The notes under the pieces are model-generated. The model did no database searches and had not been told where the DNA came from. It saw only the letters and a program-made list of their open reading frames with translations. 64,000 nucleotides of DNA from JANQEU01 sp965228045 (GTDB lineage: Bacteria > Bacteroidota > Bacteroidia > Cytophagales > Cyclobacteriaceae): positions 1,550,001-1,614,000 of the forward strand of contig OZ245789.1 in NCBI GenBank assembly GCA_965228045.1, in the 5' to 3' direction. Shown here piece by piece: positions 25,141-34,710 of the stretch (within the stretch, counting starts at the first letter, position 1; the number at the start of each line of letters is the position of its first letter). The translations under genes were made by a program, and so were the position numbers.

Positions 25141-26034
25141 TTGAAGTACTACGAAGAAGGTGGACATGCATTTTTGAACGGGGAATGGATATTGGCTTCC
25201 AAAGCCAGTACCTCGCTCTTCAATCAGACAATGCATTATGGATACGGGGTGTTTGATGGACTTCGTTCCTACAAAAATGCGAGTGGTAGCAATATATTCC
25301 GGGCAAAGGATCATTTTGACAGGTTGATCAATTCTGCCAGGGAGCTTAATATGCATATACAGTGCGATTCGGAAGAACTTGTTCACATATCTTACCAGCT
25401 GCTCGAAAAGAATGATCTACAATCGGCCTATATCAGACCCCTTGTCTGGCAGGACCCGAACATGGCATTGACTTCCAAGTCCAATGCCAATTTTTTTATG
25501 GCAGCCTGGCCGTGGCAGAAGTACCTGGGTCATGATGCAGTCACGGTAATGGTTTCGGGATATAAAAAACCCGGACCTGAATATATGCCCGTAAATCATA
25601 AGATTACAGGTAATTATCCAGCAGCCATTATGGCATCAACTGAAGCGAAGAAGCTTGGCTACGACGAAGCCCTCCTGCTGGATGGCAAGAATCACATTGC
25701 TGAAGGTCCTGCAGCGAACATCTTTTTTGAGAAAGAAGGTCACCTTTTTACTCCTAAACCTGACAATATTTTTGCCGGTATTACCAGAAAGTCAATCATC
25801 GAACTGGCGCGAAAATGGGGGATCAAGGTTACGGAAAAAAATCTAAAACTCGAGGATGCCTATGACATGGATTACGCTTTTTTTGCCGGAACAGCCATGG
25901 AAATCACAGCCATCAAATCCCTCAATGGTGAAAATTTTAAATCCAATTGGGAGGATTCTCAGTCTCACACCATCAGCACATTATATCGACAACTTGTAAA
26001 ATCAAATGAGCTCGAAGGGCTAACGATCGTATAA
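25141..26034 (+). CDS. ilvE: Branched-chain amino acid aminotransferase
   Basis: Transfers the amino group to the 2-keto acids in the last step of Ile, Val and Leu synthesis. The 297-residue fold-type IV PLP enzyme has the Schiff-base Lys154 in HKITGNYP, the early HYGYGVFDGLRSY block and GPAANIFF near residue 190. The start is a TTG at 25141 with AAAGGA upstream; no in-frame ATG precedes the conserved GHAFLNGEW region. It is the first structural gene after the attenuator, and ilvD follows after 4 bases. Confidence 0.95.
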   Translation: MKYYEEGGHAFLNGEWILASKASTSLFNQTMHYGYGVFDGLRSYKNASGSNIFRAKDHFDRLINSARELNMHIQCDSEELVHISYQLLEKNDLQSAYIRPLVWQDPNMALTSKSNANFFMAAWPWQKYLGHDAVTVMVSGYKKPGPEYMPVNHKITGNYPAAIMASTEAKKLGYDEALLLDGKNHIAEGPAANIFFEKEGHLFTPKPDNIFAGITRKSIIELARKWGIKVTEKNLKLEDAYDMDYAFFAGTAMEITAIKSLNGENFKSNWEDSQSHTISTLYRQLVKSNELEGLTIV

Positions 26035-26038
26035 TTCA

Positions 26039-27709
26039 ATGTCATTAAACAGATATAGTAAAATACTGACACAGGACCCCAGTCAACCTGCATCCCAGGC
26101 CATGCTTTATGCCGTAGGCCTGAAAGAGGAAGACATGGATAAACCACAGGTAGGTGTAGTCAGTACCGGATTTGAAGGTAATCCCTGTAATATGCACCTC
26201 AATATTTTGGCGCACCAGGTCAAAAAGGGCATCAATGAAAATGACATGGTGGGATTGATCTTCAATACCATTGGTGTTTCAGATGGTATATCCAATGGAA
26301 CACCGGGGATGAATTACTCATTGATATCCAGGGATATTATTGCCGATTCCATCGAGACCGTGGTCAATGCCCAGTATTATGACGCTGTAGTTCCTGTAGT
26401 TGGTTGTGATAAGAACATGCCAGGCGCCATCATGGCACTTGGAAGACTTAATCGTCCGGGACTAATGGTATACGGAGGTACTATCAAACCGGGAAAATGG
26501 AAGGGTGAAGATCTGAATATAATTTCGGCTTTTGAGGCCTATGGAGCCAGACTATCCGGCAATATTTCAGATGAGGATTACAAGGGTATCATACAGAATT
26601 CTATTCCCGGACCCGGAGCATGTGGAGGTATGTATACAGCCAATACCATGTCTTCTGCTATTGAGGCGCTTGGGATGAGTTTACCTTTTAGTTCATCCAA
26701 TCCGGCTGAAAGTGAGGAGAAGAAAAAAGAGACGTTCGAAGTGGGGAAGGCGATTTATCACCTGCTTAAAGAAGACATCAGGCCTTCAGATATCATGACG
26801 AGGACCGCATTTGAGAATGCTATTTCTACTGTTATGGTATTAGGAGGTTCTACCAATGCGGTACTTCACCTGCTTGCAATGGCAAAGTCAGTGGACATTG
26901 ATCTTACTTTAGATGATTTTCAAAGGATTTCCGATAAGACACCATTCATTGCAGATTTAAAGCCGAGCGGGAAGTACCTGATGGAGGATCTTCATAAAAT
27001 TGGAGGAATTCCTGGAGTCTTCAAGATCATGCTGGATGCCGGATACCTGGATGGGGATTGCCTGACTGTGACCGGAAAGACTCTTGCCGAGAATATCGAA
27101 ACCGCTAATCCGTTAAAGAAGGATCAAAAGATAATTTTCTCTTTCGATAAACCTATCAAGGCTTCAGGGCACCTTCAAATCCTGAAAGGAAATTTGGCCC
27201 CGGAAGGATCCGTGGCAAAAATAACGGGTAAGGAAGGAGAGTATTTTGAAGGTCCTGCCCGTATTTATGATGATGAGTTTGAAGCCATCAAAGGAATTGG
27301 CTCTGAAGTACAAAAGGGAGAAGTGATCGTCATAAGGTATTCAGGACCAAAAGGTGCACCAGGAATGCCGGAAATGCTAAAACCAACAGGAGCTGTCATG
27401 GGTGCCGGATTGGGAAAAGACGTTGCTTTGATAACAGATGGACGGTTTTCAGGTGGTTCCCATGGATTTGTGGTTGGGCACATTACACCTGAAGCTCAGG
27501 AAGGTGGCCCGATTGGACTTATCCAAAATGGAGATATTATCAAAATTGATGCTGCCAATAACATACTTAGCGTTGATTTATCGGATGAGGAGCTGGATAA
27601 ACGTCGCCAAAATTGGCAAAAACCTCCCTACAAAGCCAAAAAAGGAATTTTAATGAAGTATATTAAGTCGGTTGCGACAGCTTCCGAAGGTTGTGTTACA
27701 GATCAATAA
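26039..27709 (+). CDS. ilvD: Dihydroxy-acid dehydratase
   Basis: Dehydrates the 2,3-dihydroxy acids of the isoleucine and valine pathways. The 556-residue protein has the Fe-S cysteines of the family in NPCNMHLN (about residue 50), VVGCDKNMPGA (about 120) and GPGACGGMYTANTM (about 190), plus TDGRFSGGSHGFVVGHI near the C-terminus. Length is standard. It follows ilvE by 4 bases and precedes ilvB by 3 bases. Confidence 0.97.
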   Translation: MSLNRYSKILTQDPSQPASQAMLYAVGLKEEDMDKPQVGVVSTGFEGNPCNMHLNILAHQVKKGINENDMVGLIFNTIGVSDGISNGTPGMNYSLISRDIIADSIETVVNAQYYDAVVPVVGCDKNMPGAIMALGRLNRPGLMVYGGTIKPGKWKGEDLNIISAFEAYGARLSGNISDEDYKGIIQNSIPGPGACGGMYTANTMSSAIEALGMSLPFSSSNPAESEEKKKETFEVGKAIYHLLKEDIRPSDIMTRTAFENAISTVMVLGGSTNAVLHLLAMAKSVDIDLTLDDFQRISDKTPFIADLKPSGKYLMEDLHKIGGIPGVFKIMLDAGYLDGDCLTVTGKTLAENIETANPLKKDQKIIFSFDKPIKASGHLQILKGNLAPEGSVAKITGKEGEYFEGPARIYDDEFEAIKGIGSEVQKGEVIVIRYSGPKGAPGMPEMLKPTGAVMGAGLGKDVALITDGRFSGGSHGFVVGHITPEAQEGGPIGLIQNGDIIKIDAANNILSVDLSDEELDKRRQNWQKPPYKAKKGILMKYIKSVATASEGCVTDQ

Positions 27710-27712
27710 GTT

Positions 27713-29449
27713 ATGAATACGCCCGAATTACAAATCAAACCCAAAGCACAGAAAGAATCGTCCACGAGGATAACGGGAGCAGAAGCAGTCGTCAGGTGCT
27801 TGCTGGAAGAAGGTGTGGAAACAATCTTTGGTTATCCGGGTGGGGCCATCATGCCCATTTATGACGAGTTGTACAAATTCCAAAAGGACATCAATCATAT
27901 CCTTGTAAGACATGAGCAGGGAGCTGCACATGCTGCCCAGGGATTTGCCAGGGTCTCCGGAAACGTAGGAGTATGCATGGCCACATCAGGCCCTGGAGCT
28001 ACCAATTTGATCACCGGCATAGCCGATGCCCAAATTGATTCCACACCAATGGTTTGTATAACCGGACAGGTTACTTATCACTTATTGGGAACAGATGCAT
28101 TTCAGGAAACAGATGTAATGGGTATTTCCATGCCTGTCACGAAGTGGAATTATCAAGTAACCAAACCGGAGGAAATCCCTTATGCGATTGCACGTGCATT
28201 TTACATCGCAAAAACGGGTCGTCCTGGTCCGGTACTTATCGACATTACCAAGAATGCTCAATTTGGGGAGTTCGATTATCATTACGAAAAGTGTGAGAGG
28301 ATCAGGAGTTATCATCCGTACCCCGCATTGGATAAATTAAAAGTGGACGAAGCGGGTGTGATCATTGACCAGGCAAAGAAACCTTTTATCCTTGTAGGAC
28401 AGGGGGTATTGCTTTCCGGAGCTCAAAAGGAATTGATCGCGTTCTCGGAGAAGACTGGTATTCCCATGGCGTCTACATTATTGGGTTTATCAGCAGTACC
28501 TACCGATCATCCAAATTACGTGGGGTATTTGGGTATGCATGGCAATTATGGCCCCAATATCAAAACCAATGAATGTGATGTTCTCATTGCCATCGGTATG
28601 AGATTTGATGATCGGGTGACGGGTGATCTTAATCATTATGCGAAGCAAGCCAAGGTTATTCATATTGAAATTGATCCCGCGGAGATTGACAAAAATGTCA
28701 AGACGACAGTGGCGATCAATGCCGACGCGAAGCAGGCATTGATCGCATTGAATTCCGTGATCAAGGAAAATGATCATTCTTCCTGGATCCAGGAATTCAG
28801 AGATTGTGATAAGAAAGAATATGAAATTGTTACCGAGGGTGAACTCTTCCCCACATCCGGAAAAATTCGAATGGCAGAAGTCATCCGGATGATCTCCGAT
28901 ATGACCGAAGGTAAGTCTATCGTTGTGACAGATGTAGGTCAGCATCAGATGGTTACCAGCCGATATTACCAGTTCAAAGACACTTTGAGCAATGTAACAT
29001 CCGGTGGTCTCGGAACGATGGGTTTTGCACTGCCGGCTGCGATGGGTGCCAAAATGGGTAGCCCGGGCAGGCAGGTTATCGCAGTAATCGGCGATGGCGG
29101 GTTTCAGATGACAATTCAGGAGCTTGGAACAATATTTCAGAGTGAAATTGATGTTAAGATCCTGATTCTCAACAATGAGTTCCTTGGTATGGTAAGACAA
29201 TGGCAGCAGCTGTTCTTTGATAAAAGGTATTCTTTTACGGAGCTGAAAAACCCGGATTTCCAACTTATAGCAAAAGGATATGGTATTGAAACCAACAAGG
29301 TAGAGGAGAGAGCATCATTGGAAGAGGCCGTAAAAATGTGGCTTTCCAGCAAAGGACCAGCTCTGTTGGAGGTAGTGGTAGAGAAGGAGGAGAATGTATT
29401 TCCGATGGTTCCAACCGGAGAATCAGTTTCAAATATAAGATTACAATAA
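27713..29449 (+). CDS. ilvB: Acetolactate synthase, large (catalytic) subunit
   Basis: Condenses pyruvate with pyruvate or 2-ketobutyrate, the committed step to Val/Leu and Ile. The 578-residue thiamine-diphosphate enzyme has the catalytic Glu in RHEQGAAHAAQGFAR (about residue 64), the GDGGFQMTIQELGT ... NNEFLGMVRQWQ ThDP/Mg motif near 460-505 and the RFDDRVTG FAD-region motif. Its stop overlaps the ilvN start by one base (TAATG). Confidence 0.97.
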   Translation: MNTPELQIKPKAQKESSTRITGAEAVVRCLLEEGVETIFGYPGGAIMPIYDELYKFQKDINHILVRHEQGAAHAAQGFARVSGNVGVCMATSGPGATNLITGIADAQIDSTPMVCITGQVTYHLLGTDAFQETDVMGISMPVTKWNYQVTKPEEIPYAIARAFYIAKTGRPGPVLIDITKNAQFGEFDYHYEKCERIRSYHPYPALDKLKVDEAGVIIDQAKKPFILVGQGVLLSGAQKELIAFSEKTGIPMASTLLGLSAVPTDHPNYVGYLGMHGNYGPNIKTNECDVLIAIGMRFDDRVTGDLNHYAKQAKVIHIEIDPAEIDKNVKTTVAINADAKQALIALNSVIKENDHSSWIQEFRDCDKKEYEIVTEGELFPTSGKIRMAEVIRMISDMTEGKSIVVTDVGQHQMVTSRYYQFKDTLSNVTSGGLGTMGFALPAAMGAKMGSPGRQVIAVIGDGGFQMTIQELGTIFQSEIDVKILILNNEFLGMVRQWQQLFFDKRYSFTELKNPDFQLIAKGYGIETNKVEERASLEEAVKMWLSSKGPALLEVVVEKEENVFPMVPTGESVSNIRLQ

Positions 29450-30039
29450 TGGCTAGTCTTTATACCGAATACGAAAATAACGAGCAGGAGCGTGAGCTGA
29501 CACTATCTGTTCTCACAGAAGATAGGGCCGGTTTGCTCAACCATATTACGATCATCTTTACCAGGAGAAAGATCAACATATCAAGTTTGAACGTTTCCAC
29601 CACAGAGGTGAAGGGTGTCAGTAGGTTTACGATTGTCATCAAAACAACGAAGGAGAAGGCGGAAAAAGTAGTGAAACAGATTCGTAAACTGGTGGATGTT
29701 CTTGGCGCTTTCGTTTATGAAGAGGATCAGATTTATTATCAGGAAGTAGCTTTGTATAAGGTTCCCACCAAAGTTTTTCTTAACGGTAATTCCATTGAGA
29801 CTTTGGTGCGTAGTAACGGTGCCCGGATACTTGTTATTGAGGAAGATCACATTGTAATTGAGAAGACTGGTCACAAGACCGAGACTACAGACCTATACAA
29901 TAAGCTGGAGCCGTATGGTATTCTGGAGTTTGTCAGATCCGGAAGGATTGCTATTTCAAGATCCAAAAGAAAAACCGAGGCGTATATTCGCGAACTGGAA
30001 AATTCCGAATCAAATCAATTAAGCATAAAAGACTTTTAA
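29449..30039 (+). CDS. ilvN: Acetolactate synthase, small (regulatory) subunit
   Basis: Regulatory partner of IlvB that gives valine feedback inhibition. From the ATG at 29449 it has 196 residues: an ACT domain (about 15-90, LTLSVLTEDRAGLLNHITIIFTRRKINI) and a C-terminal small-subunit domain. An in-frame extension back to 29338 would overlap ilvB by 112 bases and is not protein-like for this family, so the TAATG junction is taken as the start. Confidence 0.95.
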   Translation: MASLYTEYENNEQERELTLSVLTEDRAGLLNHITIIFTRRKINISSLNVSTTEVKGVSRFTIVIKTTKEKAEKVVKQIRKLVDVLGAFVYEEDQIYYQEVALYKVPTKVFLNGNSIETLVRSNGARILVIEEDHIVIEKTGHKTETTDLYNKLEPYGILEFVRSGRIAISRSKRKTEAYIRELENSESNQLSIKDF

Positions 30040-30063
30040 ATTTTAAATCATTAATCTAACAAA

Positions 30064-31110
30064 ATGGCAAAAATCAATTTTGGAGGTACGGAGGAAGAGG
30101 TTGTGACCAGGGAAGAATTCCCTTTATCAAAAGCAAATGAAGTAATGAAAGATGAAACCATTGCTGTCATCGGCTATGGTGTTCAGGGACCTGGTCAGGC
30201 TTTGAACTTAAGAGATAATGGATTCAACGTGATTGTTGGTCAACGAAAAGGTGGTAAGTCCTGGGACAAAGCTGTCGCGGATGGCTGGGAGCCTGGCAAG
30301 ACACTTTTCGAGATCGAGGAAGCTCTGGACAAAGGCACGGTGATACAATACCTGCTTTCAGATGCCGGACAGATCGAGCAATGGCCAACGGTGAAAAAAT
30401 ATTTAACTGACGGTAAAGCACTTTACTTTTCTCATGGTTTTGGTGTAACCTATAACGACCAGACCGGAATTATTCCTCCCGATAATGTGGACGTAATTCT
30501 TGTGGCACCAAAAGGTTCCGGAACATCATTGAGAAGACTTTTTGTCGAAGGCAAAGGATTGAATTCTTCTTTCGCTGTTTACCAGGATGCCACAGGTAGA
30601 GCCAGGGAAAGGGTGATTGCCCTTGGGATAGGAGTAGGCAGTGGTTATCTGTTTGAAACTGACTTCAAAAGGGAAGTTTTTAGTGATTTAACCGGTGAGA
30701 GAGGAAGCTTGATGGGCGCAATTCAGGGATTGTTTGCAGCTCAGTATGACCTGCTGAGACAAAGAGGACACACTCCTTCTGAGGCATTCAATGAAACTGT
30801 GGAAGAAGCAACTCAATCACTGTATCCCTTGGTAGCAGAAAATGGAATGGACTGGATGTACGCCAACTGTTCCACTACTGCACAAAGGGGGGCACTTGAT
30901 TGGTGGAAGAAATTCCGGGATGCTGTGAAGCCGGTTTTCGAAGACCTTTATGACAGTGTGGCCAGTGGTAATGAAGCCAGGATCACCATTGAGGCGAACA
31001 AAAAATCTGATTACAGGGAAGGTCTTGAGAAAGAATTGTCTGAACTTAAGGACTCAGAGATGTGGCGGACAGGCGCTACAGTGAGAAAATTAAGACCTGA
31101 AAACAAGTAA
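30064..31110 (+). CDS. ilvC: Ketol-acid reductoisomerase
   Basis: NADPH- or NADH-dependent isomeroreduction of acetolactate and acetohydroxybutyrate. The 348-residue protein has the dinucleotide motif GYGVQGPGQALNLRDNG (about residues 37-53) and an acid-rich catalytic domain with EVFSDLTGERGSLMGAIQG near 200. The length matches the short class I form. It lies 24 bases after ilvN and 23 before leuA. Confidence 0.97.
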   Translation: MAKINFGGTEEEVVTREEFPLSKANEVMKDETIAVIGYGVQGPGQALNLRDNGFNVIVGQRKGGKSWDKAVADGWEPGKTLFEIEEALDKGTVIQYLLSDAGQIEQWPTVKKYLTDGKALYFSHGFGVTYNDQTGIIPPDNVDVILVAPKGSGTSLRRLFVEGKGLNSSFAVYQDATGRARERVIALGIGVGSGYLFETDFKREVFSDLTGERGSLMGAIQGLFAAQYDLLRQRGHTPSEAFNETVEEATQSLYPLVAENGMDWMYANCSTTAQRGALDWWKKFRDAVKPVFEDLYDSVASGNEARITIEANKKSDYREGLEKELSELKDSEMWRTGATVRKLRPENK

Positions 31111-31133
31111 TCATAACTTAACCATACTATACC

Positions 31134-32657
31134 ATGGCAGATAGACTTTATATTTTCGATACCACTTTGAGAGACGGGGAGCAGGTTCCCGGATGCAAGC
31201 TGAATGCGAATGAAAAGATCGAAGTTGCCATTGCACTAGAGAAGCTGGGAGTCGACATAATAGAAGCTGGTTTCCCTATTTCCAGTCCAGGTGATTTTCA
31301 ATCTGTTCAGGATATTTCCAAAGCACTGACGGAGCCCGTGATATGTGGACTTACCCGGGCAGTTGAGAAGGATATCGACGTGGCTGCAGAAGCATTGCAA
31401 TACGCAAAACGCAAGCGGATACATACCGGTATAGGAACTTCTTATCTCCATGTACATCATAAGTTGATGTCGACAGAAGATGAAGTTCTTGAACGAGCGG
31501 TAAGGGCGGTGAAATATGCCAAGAAGAAAGTAGAGGATGTGGAATTCTATGCTGAGGACGCCGGAAGAACTGATAATGTTTACCTGGCCAGAATTGTGGA
31601 GGCGGTAATCGCTGCGGGTGCTACTGTTATTAATATTCCTGATACAACAGGTTACTGTCTTCCTGAGATGTTTGGTAATAAGATCAAATATCTCATGGAG
31701 AATGTAAAAGGGATTGAAAAGGCTATCATTTCAACTCATTGTCACAATGACCTTGGAATGGCTACAGCCAATACTGTAACAGGTATCCTTAATGGAGCCC
31801 GACAGGCTGAAGTGACAATTAATGGAATCGGGGAGCGCGCAGGTAATACTTCCCTGGAGGAGGTAGTCATGACTTTCAAAAGTCATAAAGACCTGAATAT
31901 TGATACCAACATCAATACCAAGAATATTCATCAGACCAGTAGAATGGTTTCAAGTCTCATGAACATGCCAGTTCAACCTAATAAGGCGATTGTTGGTAGA
32001 AATGCTTTTGCGCATTCGTCAGGAATCCACCAGGATGGTGTGCTGAAAATGCGTGAAAACTATGAGATCATAGATCCTGTAGAGGTTGGTGCACATGCTT
32101 CTTCTATTGTTCTTACTGCAAGAAGTGGTAGAGCAGCTTTGAAACACAGGCTGGAGGTATTGGGTTACACCCTGTCCAAAGAAGATTTGGAACCAGTTTA
32201 TCAAAAGTTCCTGGATCTTGCTGACACCAAAAAGGACATAGGAGATGAGGACCTGGAGTTCATAATGGGAGACGCAGAGAAGGAAAAGGTTTCGATCAGG
32301 TTGGATTTGCTTCAGGTGGTGACGGGTAAAGACCTGCTGCCTGTTGCTGTCGTAAAGCTGGATATAGGTGGTAAAAAGTTTGAAGCTTCAGAATCTGGGA
32401 ATGGTGGTATTGATGCGGCGCTAAAAGCCGCCCAGGCAATCATCAAGAGAGAGATGAAGATTCACGAGGTTTTAATTCAAACTTTTACCAGGACAAGCCA
32501 TGAAATTGGTAAAGTTCACATTCAGCTTGAATGGGAAGGTAAAATCTACTATGGTTTTGGAAGCCATGAAGATTTGATAACTGCCGCGGTTGAGGCGTTT
32601 TTGGATGCGGTTAATAAAATGGCACCGGTGAAGGCGTCACAACCTCAATATGTTTAA
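31134..32657 (+). CDS. leuA: 2-isopropylmalate synthase
   Basis: Condenses 2-ketoisovalerate with acetyl-CoA, the first step of leucine synthesis. The 507-residue protein has the DTTLRDGEQVPGC motif at residues 9-21, the metal-binding STHCHNDLGMATAN histidines near 200, the NGIGERAGN motif and a C-terminal LeuA dimer domain (about 370-500) that senses leucine in the family. It is the more canonical of two LeuA-type enzymes in this run. Confidence 0.95.
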   Translation: MADRLYIFDTTLRDGEQVPGCKLNANEKIEVAIALEKLGVDIIEAGFPISSPGDFQSVQDISKALTEPVICGLTRAVEKDIDVAAEALQYAKRKRIHTGIGTSYLHVHHKLMSTEDEVLERAVRAVKYAKKKVEDVEFYAEDAGRTDNVYLARIVEAVIAAGATVINIPDTTGYCLPEMFGNKIKYLMENVKGIEKAIISTHCHNDLGMATANTVTGILNGARQAEVTINGIGERAGNTSLEEVVMTFKSHKDLNIDTNINTKNIHQTSRMVSSLMNMPVQPNKAIVGRNAFAHSSGIHQDGVLKMRENYEIIDPVEVGAHASSIVLTARSGRAALKHRLEVLGYTLSKEDLEPVYQKFLDLADTKKDIGDEDLEFIMGDAEKEKVSIRLDLLQVVTGKDLLPVAVVKLDIGGKKFEASESGNGGIDAALKAAQAIIKREMKIHEVLIQTFTRTSHEIGKVHIQLEWEGKIYYGFGSHEDLITAAVEAFLDAVNKMAPVKASQPQYV

Positions 32658-32676
32658 TAAAATTGTTTTTGAATAA

Positions 32677-34101
32677 ATGAGCGCGACTACATTATTTGAT
32701 AAAGTTTGGGATTCGCATGTAGTAAAAAAGATTGAGGATGGTCCGAATGTGTTATACATTGACCGTCATCTCATTCATGAAGTTACCAGCCCGGTAGCTT
32801 TTCTGGGTTTGGAAAAAAGGGGACTGAAAGTCTCACGTCCTGATAAGACGACCGCAACAGCGGACCATAATGTTCCGACTGTAAATCAGCATTTGACCAT
32901 AAGAGATGAACTTTCAAGGAATCAACTTGAAACTCTTGGTAAAAATTGCGAGAAGCATAAAATACCATTTTATGGGTTGAATCATGAATGGCAGGGAATC
33001 GTCCATGTTATTGGACCTGAACTGGGCCTGACCCAACCGGGGATGACTATCGTTTGTGGTGACAGCCATACTTCTACGCATGGGGCATTCGGAGCTGTGG
33101 CATTTGGAATTGGTACCTCTGAAGTTGAGATGGTTTTGGCGACACAGTGCATTATGCAACCCAAGCCTAAGAAAATGCTCATCAGTGTAGAAGGAGAGTT
33201 AAAGCAGGGTGTGACTGCTAAAGATGTTGCACTCTATATCATTTCCAGGATATCAACCAGCGGAGGAACAGGCCACTTTATCGAATATGCGGGTTCGGCC
33301 ATTAGAAGTTTGTCAATGGAAGGTCGTATGACGCTTTGTAATATGAGTATCGAAAGTGGTGCAAGAGGAGGTTTGATTGCGCCTGATGAAACGACTTTCA
33401 ATTACCTGAAAGACCGGGAATTTGTGCCAAAAGGGAAAGATTGGGATGAGACTGTTTCCGATTGGAAAAAGCTGAAAACGGATGATGGGGCTCAGTTTGA
33501 TACAGAATATCATTTTGATGCCGGTGACATTGAGCCAATGATCACCTACGGTACCAATCCTGGTATGAGTGTGAAAATCAGTGAGGCCATTCCAAGTCTC
33601 GATGCAGTTCCCACTTCCGAAAAGAAATCTTTTGAAAAATCCCTGAAATACATGGGCTTTGGTGGTGGTGAGGTTATGAAAGGCAAGCAGATCGATTTTG
33701 TGTTTGTAGGTAGTTGCACCAATGGGCGAATTGAGGATTTAAGAACTTTCGCGAAATCTGTAAAGGGTCGAAAGAAAGCTGAGAATGTAACAGCCTGGAT
33801 CGTACCCGGATCCAAGCAGGTAGAAGCTCAGGCCAAAGAAGAAGGCATAGTTGACATATTGGAAGAGGCTGGATTTGAATTTCGTCAGCCAGGTTGCTCC
33901 GCATGCCTGGCGATGAATGACGATAAGATTCCTGCCGGCAAGTACGCAGTCTCTACATCAAATAGAAATTTTGAAGGGCGACAAGGTCCCGGAGCCAGAA
34001 CAATGCTGGTAAGTCCGTTAGTAGCAGCCGCCTGCGCCGTATCTGGTACCATTACGGATCCCAGGGATTTACTGGAGGAGGAGATTTTGGTAACCGGCTA
34101 A
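32677..34101 (+). CDS. leuC: 3-isopropylmalate dehydratase, large subunit
   Basis: With LeuD isomerises 2- to 3-isopropylmalate. The 474-residue aconitase-family protein has the Fe-S cysteines in VGSCTNGRIEDL (about residue 347) and PGCSACLAMN (about 407-410), and the VCGDSHTSTHGAFGA substrate motif near 130. leuD follows after 11 bases. If the second LeuA-like enzyme makes citramalate, this dehydratase would also process it. Confidence 0.96.
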   Translation: MSATTLFDKVWDSHVVKKIEDGPNVLYIDRHLIHEVTSPVAFLGLEKRGLKVSRPDKTTATADHNVPTVNQHLTIRDELSRNQLETLGKNCEKHKIPFYGLNHEWQGIVHVIGPELGLTQPGMTIVCGDSHTSTHGAFGAVAFGIGTSEVEMVLATQCIMQPKPKKMLISVEGELKQGVTAKDVALYIISRISTSGGTGHFIEYAGSAIRSLSMEGRMTLCNMSIESGARGGLIAPDETTFNYLKDREFVPKGKDWDETVSDWKKLKTDDGAQFDTEYHFDAGDIEPMITYGTNPGMSVKISEAIPSLDAVPTSEKKSFEKSLKYMGFGGGEVMKGKQIDFVFVGSCTNGRIEDLRTFAKSVKGRKKAENVTAWIVPGSKQVEAQAKEEGIVDILEEAGFEFRQPGCSACLAMNDDKIPAGKYAVSTSNRNFEGRQGPGARTMLVSPLVAAACAVSGTITDPRDLLEEEILVTG

Positions 34102-34112
34102 AAGAAAAGAAA

Positions 34113-34697
34113 ATGGCAATAGAAAAGTTTACTAAGCTAACAAGCAGTGCTGTTCCGATCCAGTCGGAAAACGTTGATACGGATCAGATTATACCAGCCA
34201 GGTTCCTAAAGGCTGTTGAGCGTAAGGGATTTGGAGAAAACCTGTTTAGGGACTGGCGTTATGATAGCGCAGGAAATCCTATACCGGATTTCCCCTTAAA
34301 CGATGATAAGTATAGTGGTCATATTTTGGTGGGAGGAAAGAACTTCGGCAGCGGATCCAGTCGCGAACATGCTGCTTGGGCTATTTACGATGCCGGTTTC
34401 CGGGTAGTCGTTTCAAGCTTCTTCGCAGATATTTTCAAAAACAATGCATTGAACAATGGGCTGCTTCCCGTTCAGGTATCGCAATCCGATCTGGATGAGA
34501 TATTTGAATTAATCGAAAATGACCCAGATACCACATTTACGGTAGATCTGGATAATGAGACCTTTACAGTGGATGCCACTGGAAAGAAAATTTCATTCGA
34601 AATAAACGCGTATAAAAAAGAATGCCTGCAAAACGGTTATGATGATATTGATTACCTGATCAGTATCAAACAGGAGATTGAGGCTTTCGAATCATAA
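34113..34697 (+). CDS. leuD: 3-isopropylmalate dehydratase, small subunit
   Basis: Swivel-domain partner of LeuC. The 194-residue protein has VDTDQIIPARFLK near the start and the GKNFGSGSSREHAAWAIYDAG motif (about residues 73-93). Its stop at 34697 is followed by a strong AGGAGG ribosome binding site for the next gene. Confidence 0.96.
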   Translation: MAIEKFTKLTSSAVPIQSENVDTDQIIPARFLKAVERKGFGENLFRDWRYDSAGNPIPDFPLNDDKYSGHILVGGKNFGSGSSREHAAWAIYDAGFRVVVSSFFADIFKNNALNNGLLPVQVSQSDLDEIFELIENDPDTTFTVDLDNETFTVDATGKKISFEINAYKKECLQNGYDDIDYLISIKQEIEAFES

Positions 34698-34710
34698 GAA
34701 TAGGAGGGAT

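Noticed and set aside
28490..29263. 257-codon minus-strand ORF inside ilvB
   Set aside because: Its full length is antisense to conserved catalytic motifs of acetolactate synthase, and the translation is His/Cys-rich without domain features.
29338..29448. N-terminal extension of ilvN and similar upstream extensions (16847 for truB, 34678, 61684)
   Set aside because: They run back into the preceding or flanking sequence without family similarity; overlapping TAATG or TGATG junctions or a strong AGGAGG site give better starts.
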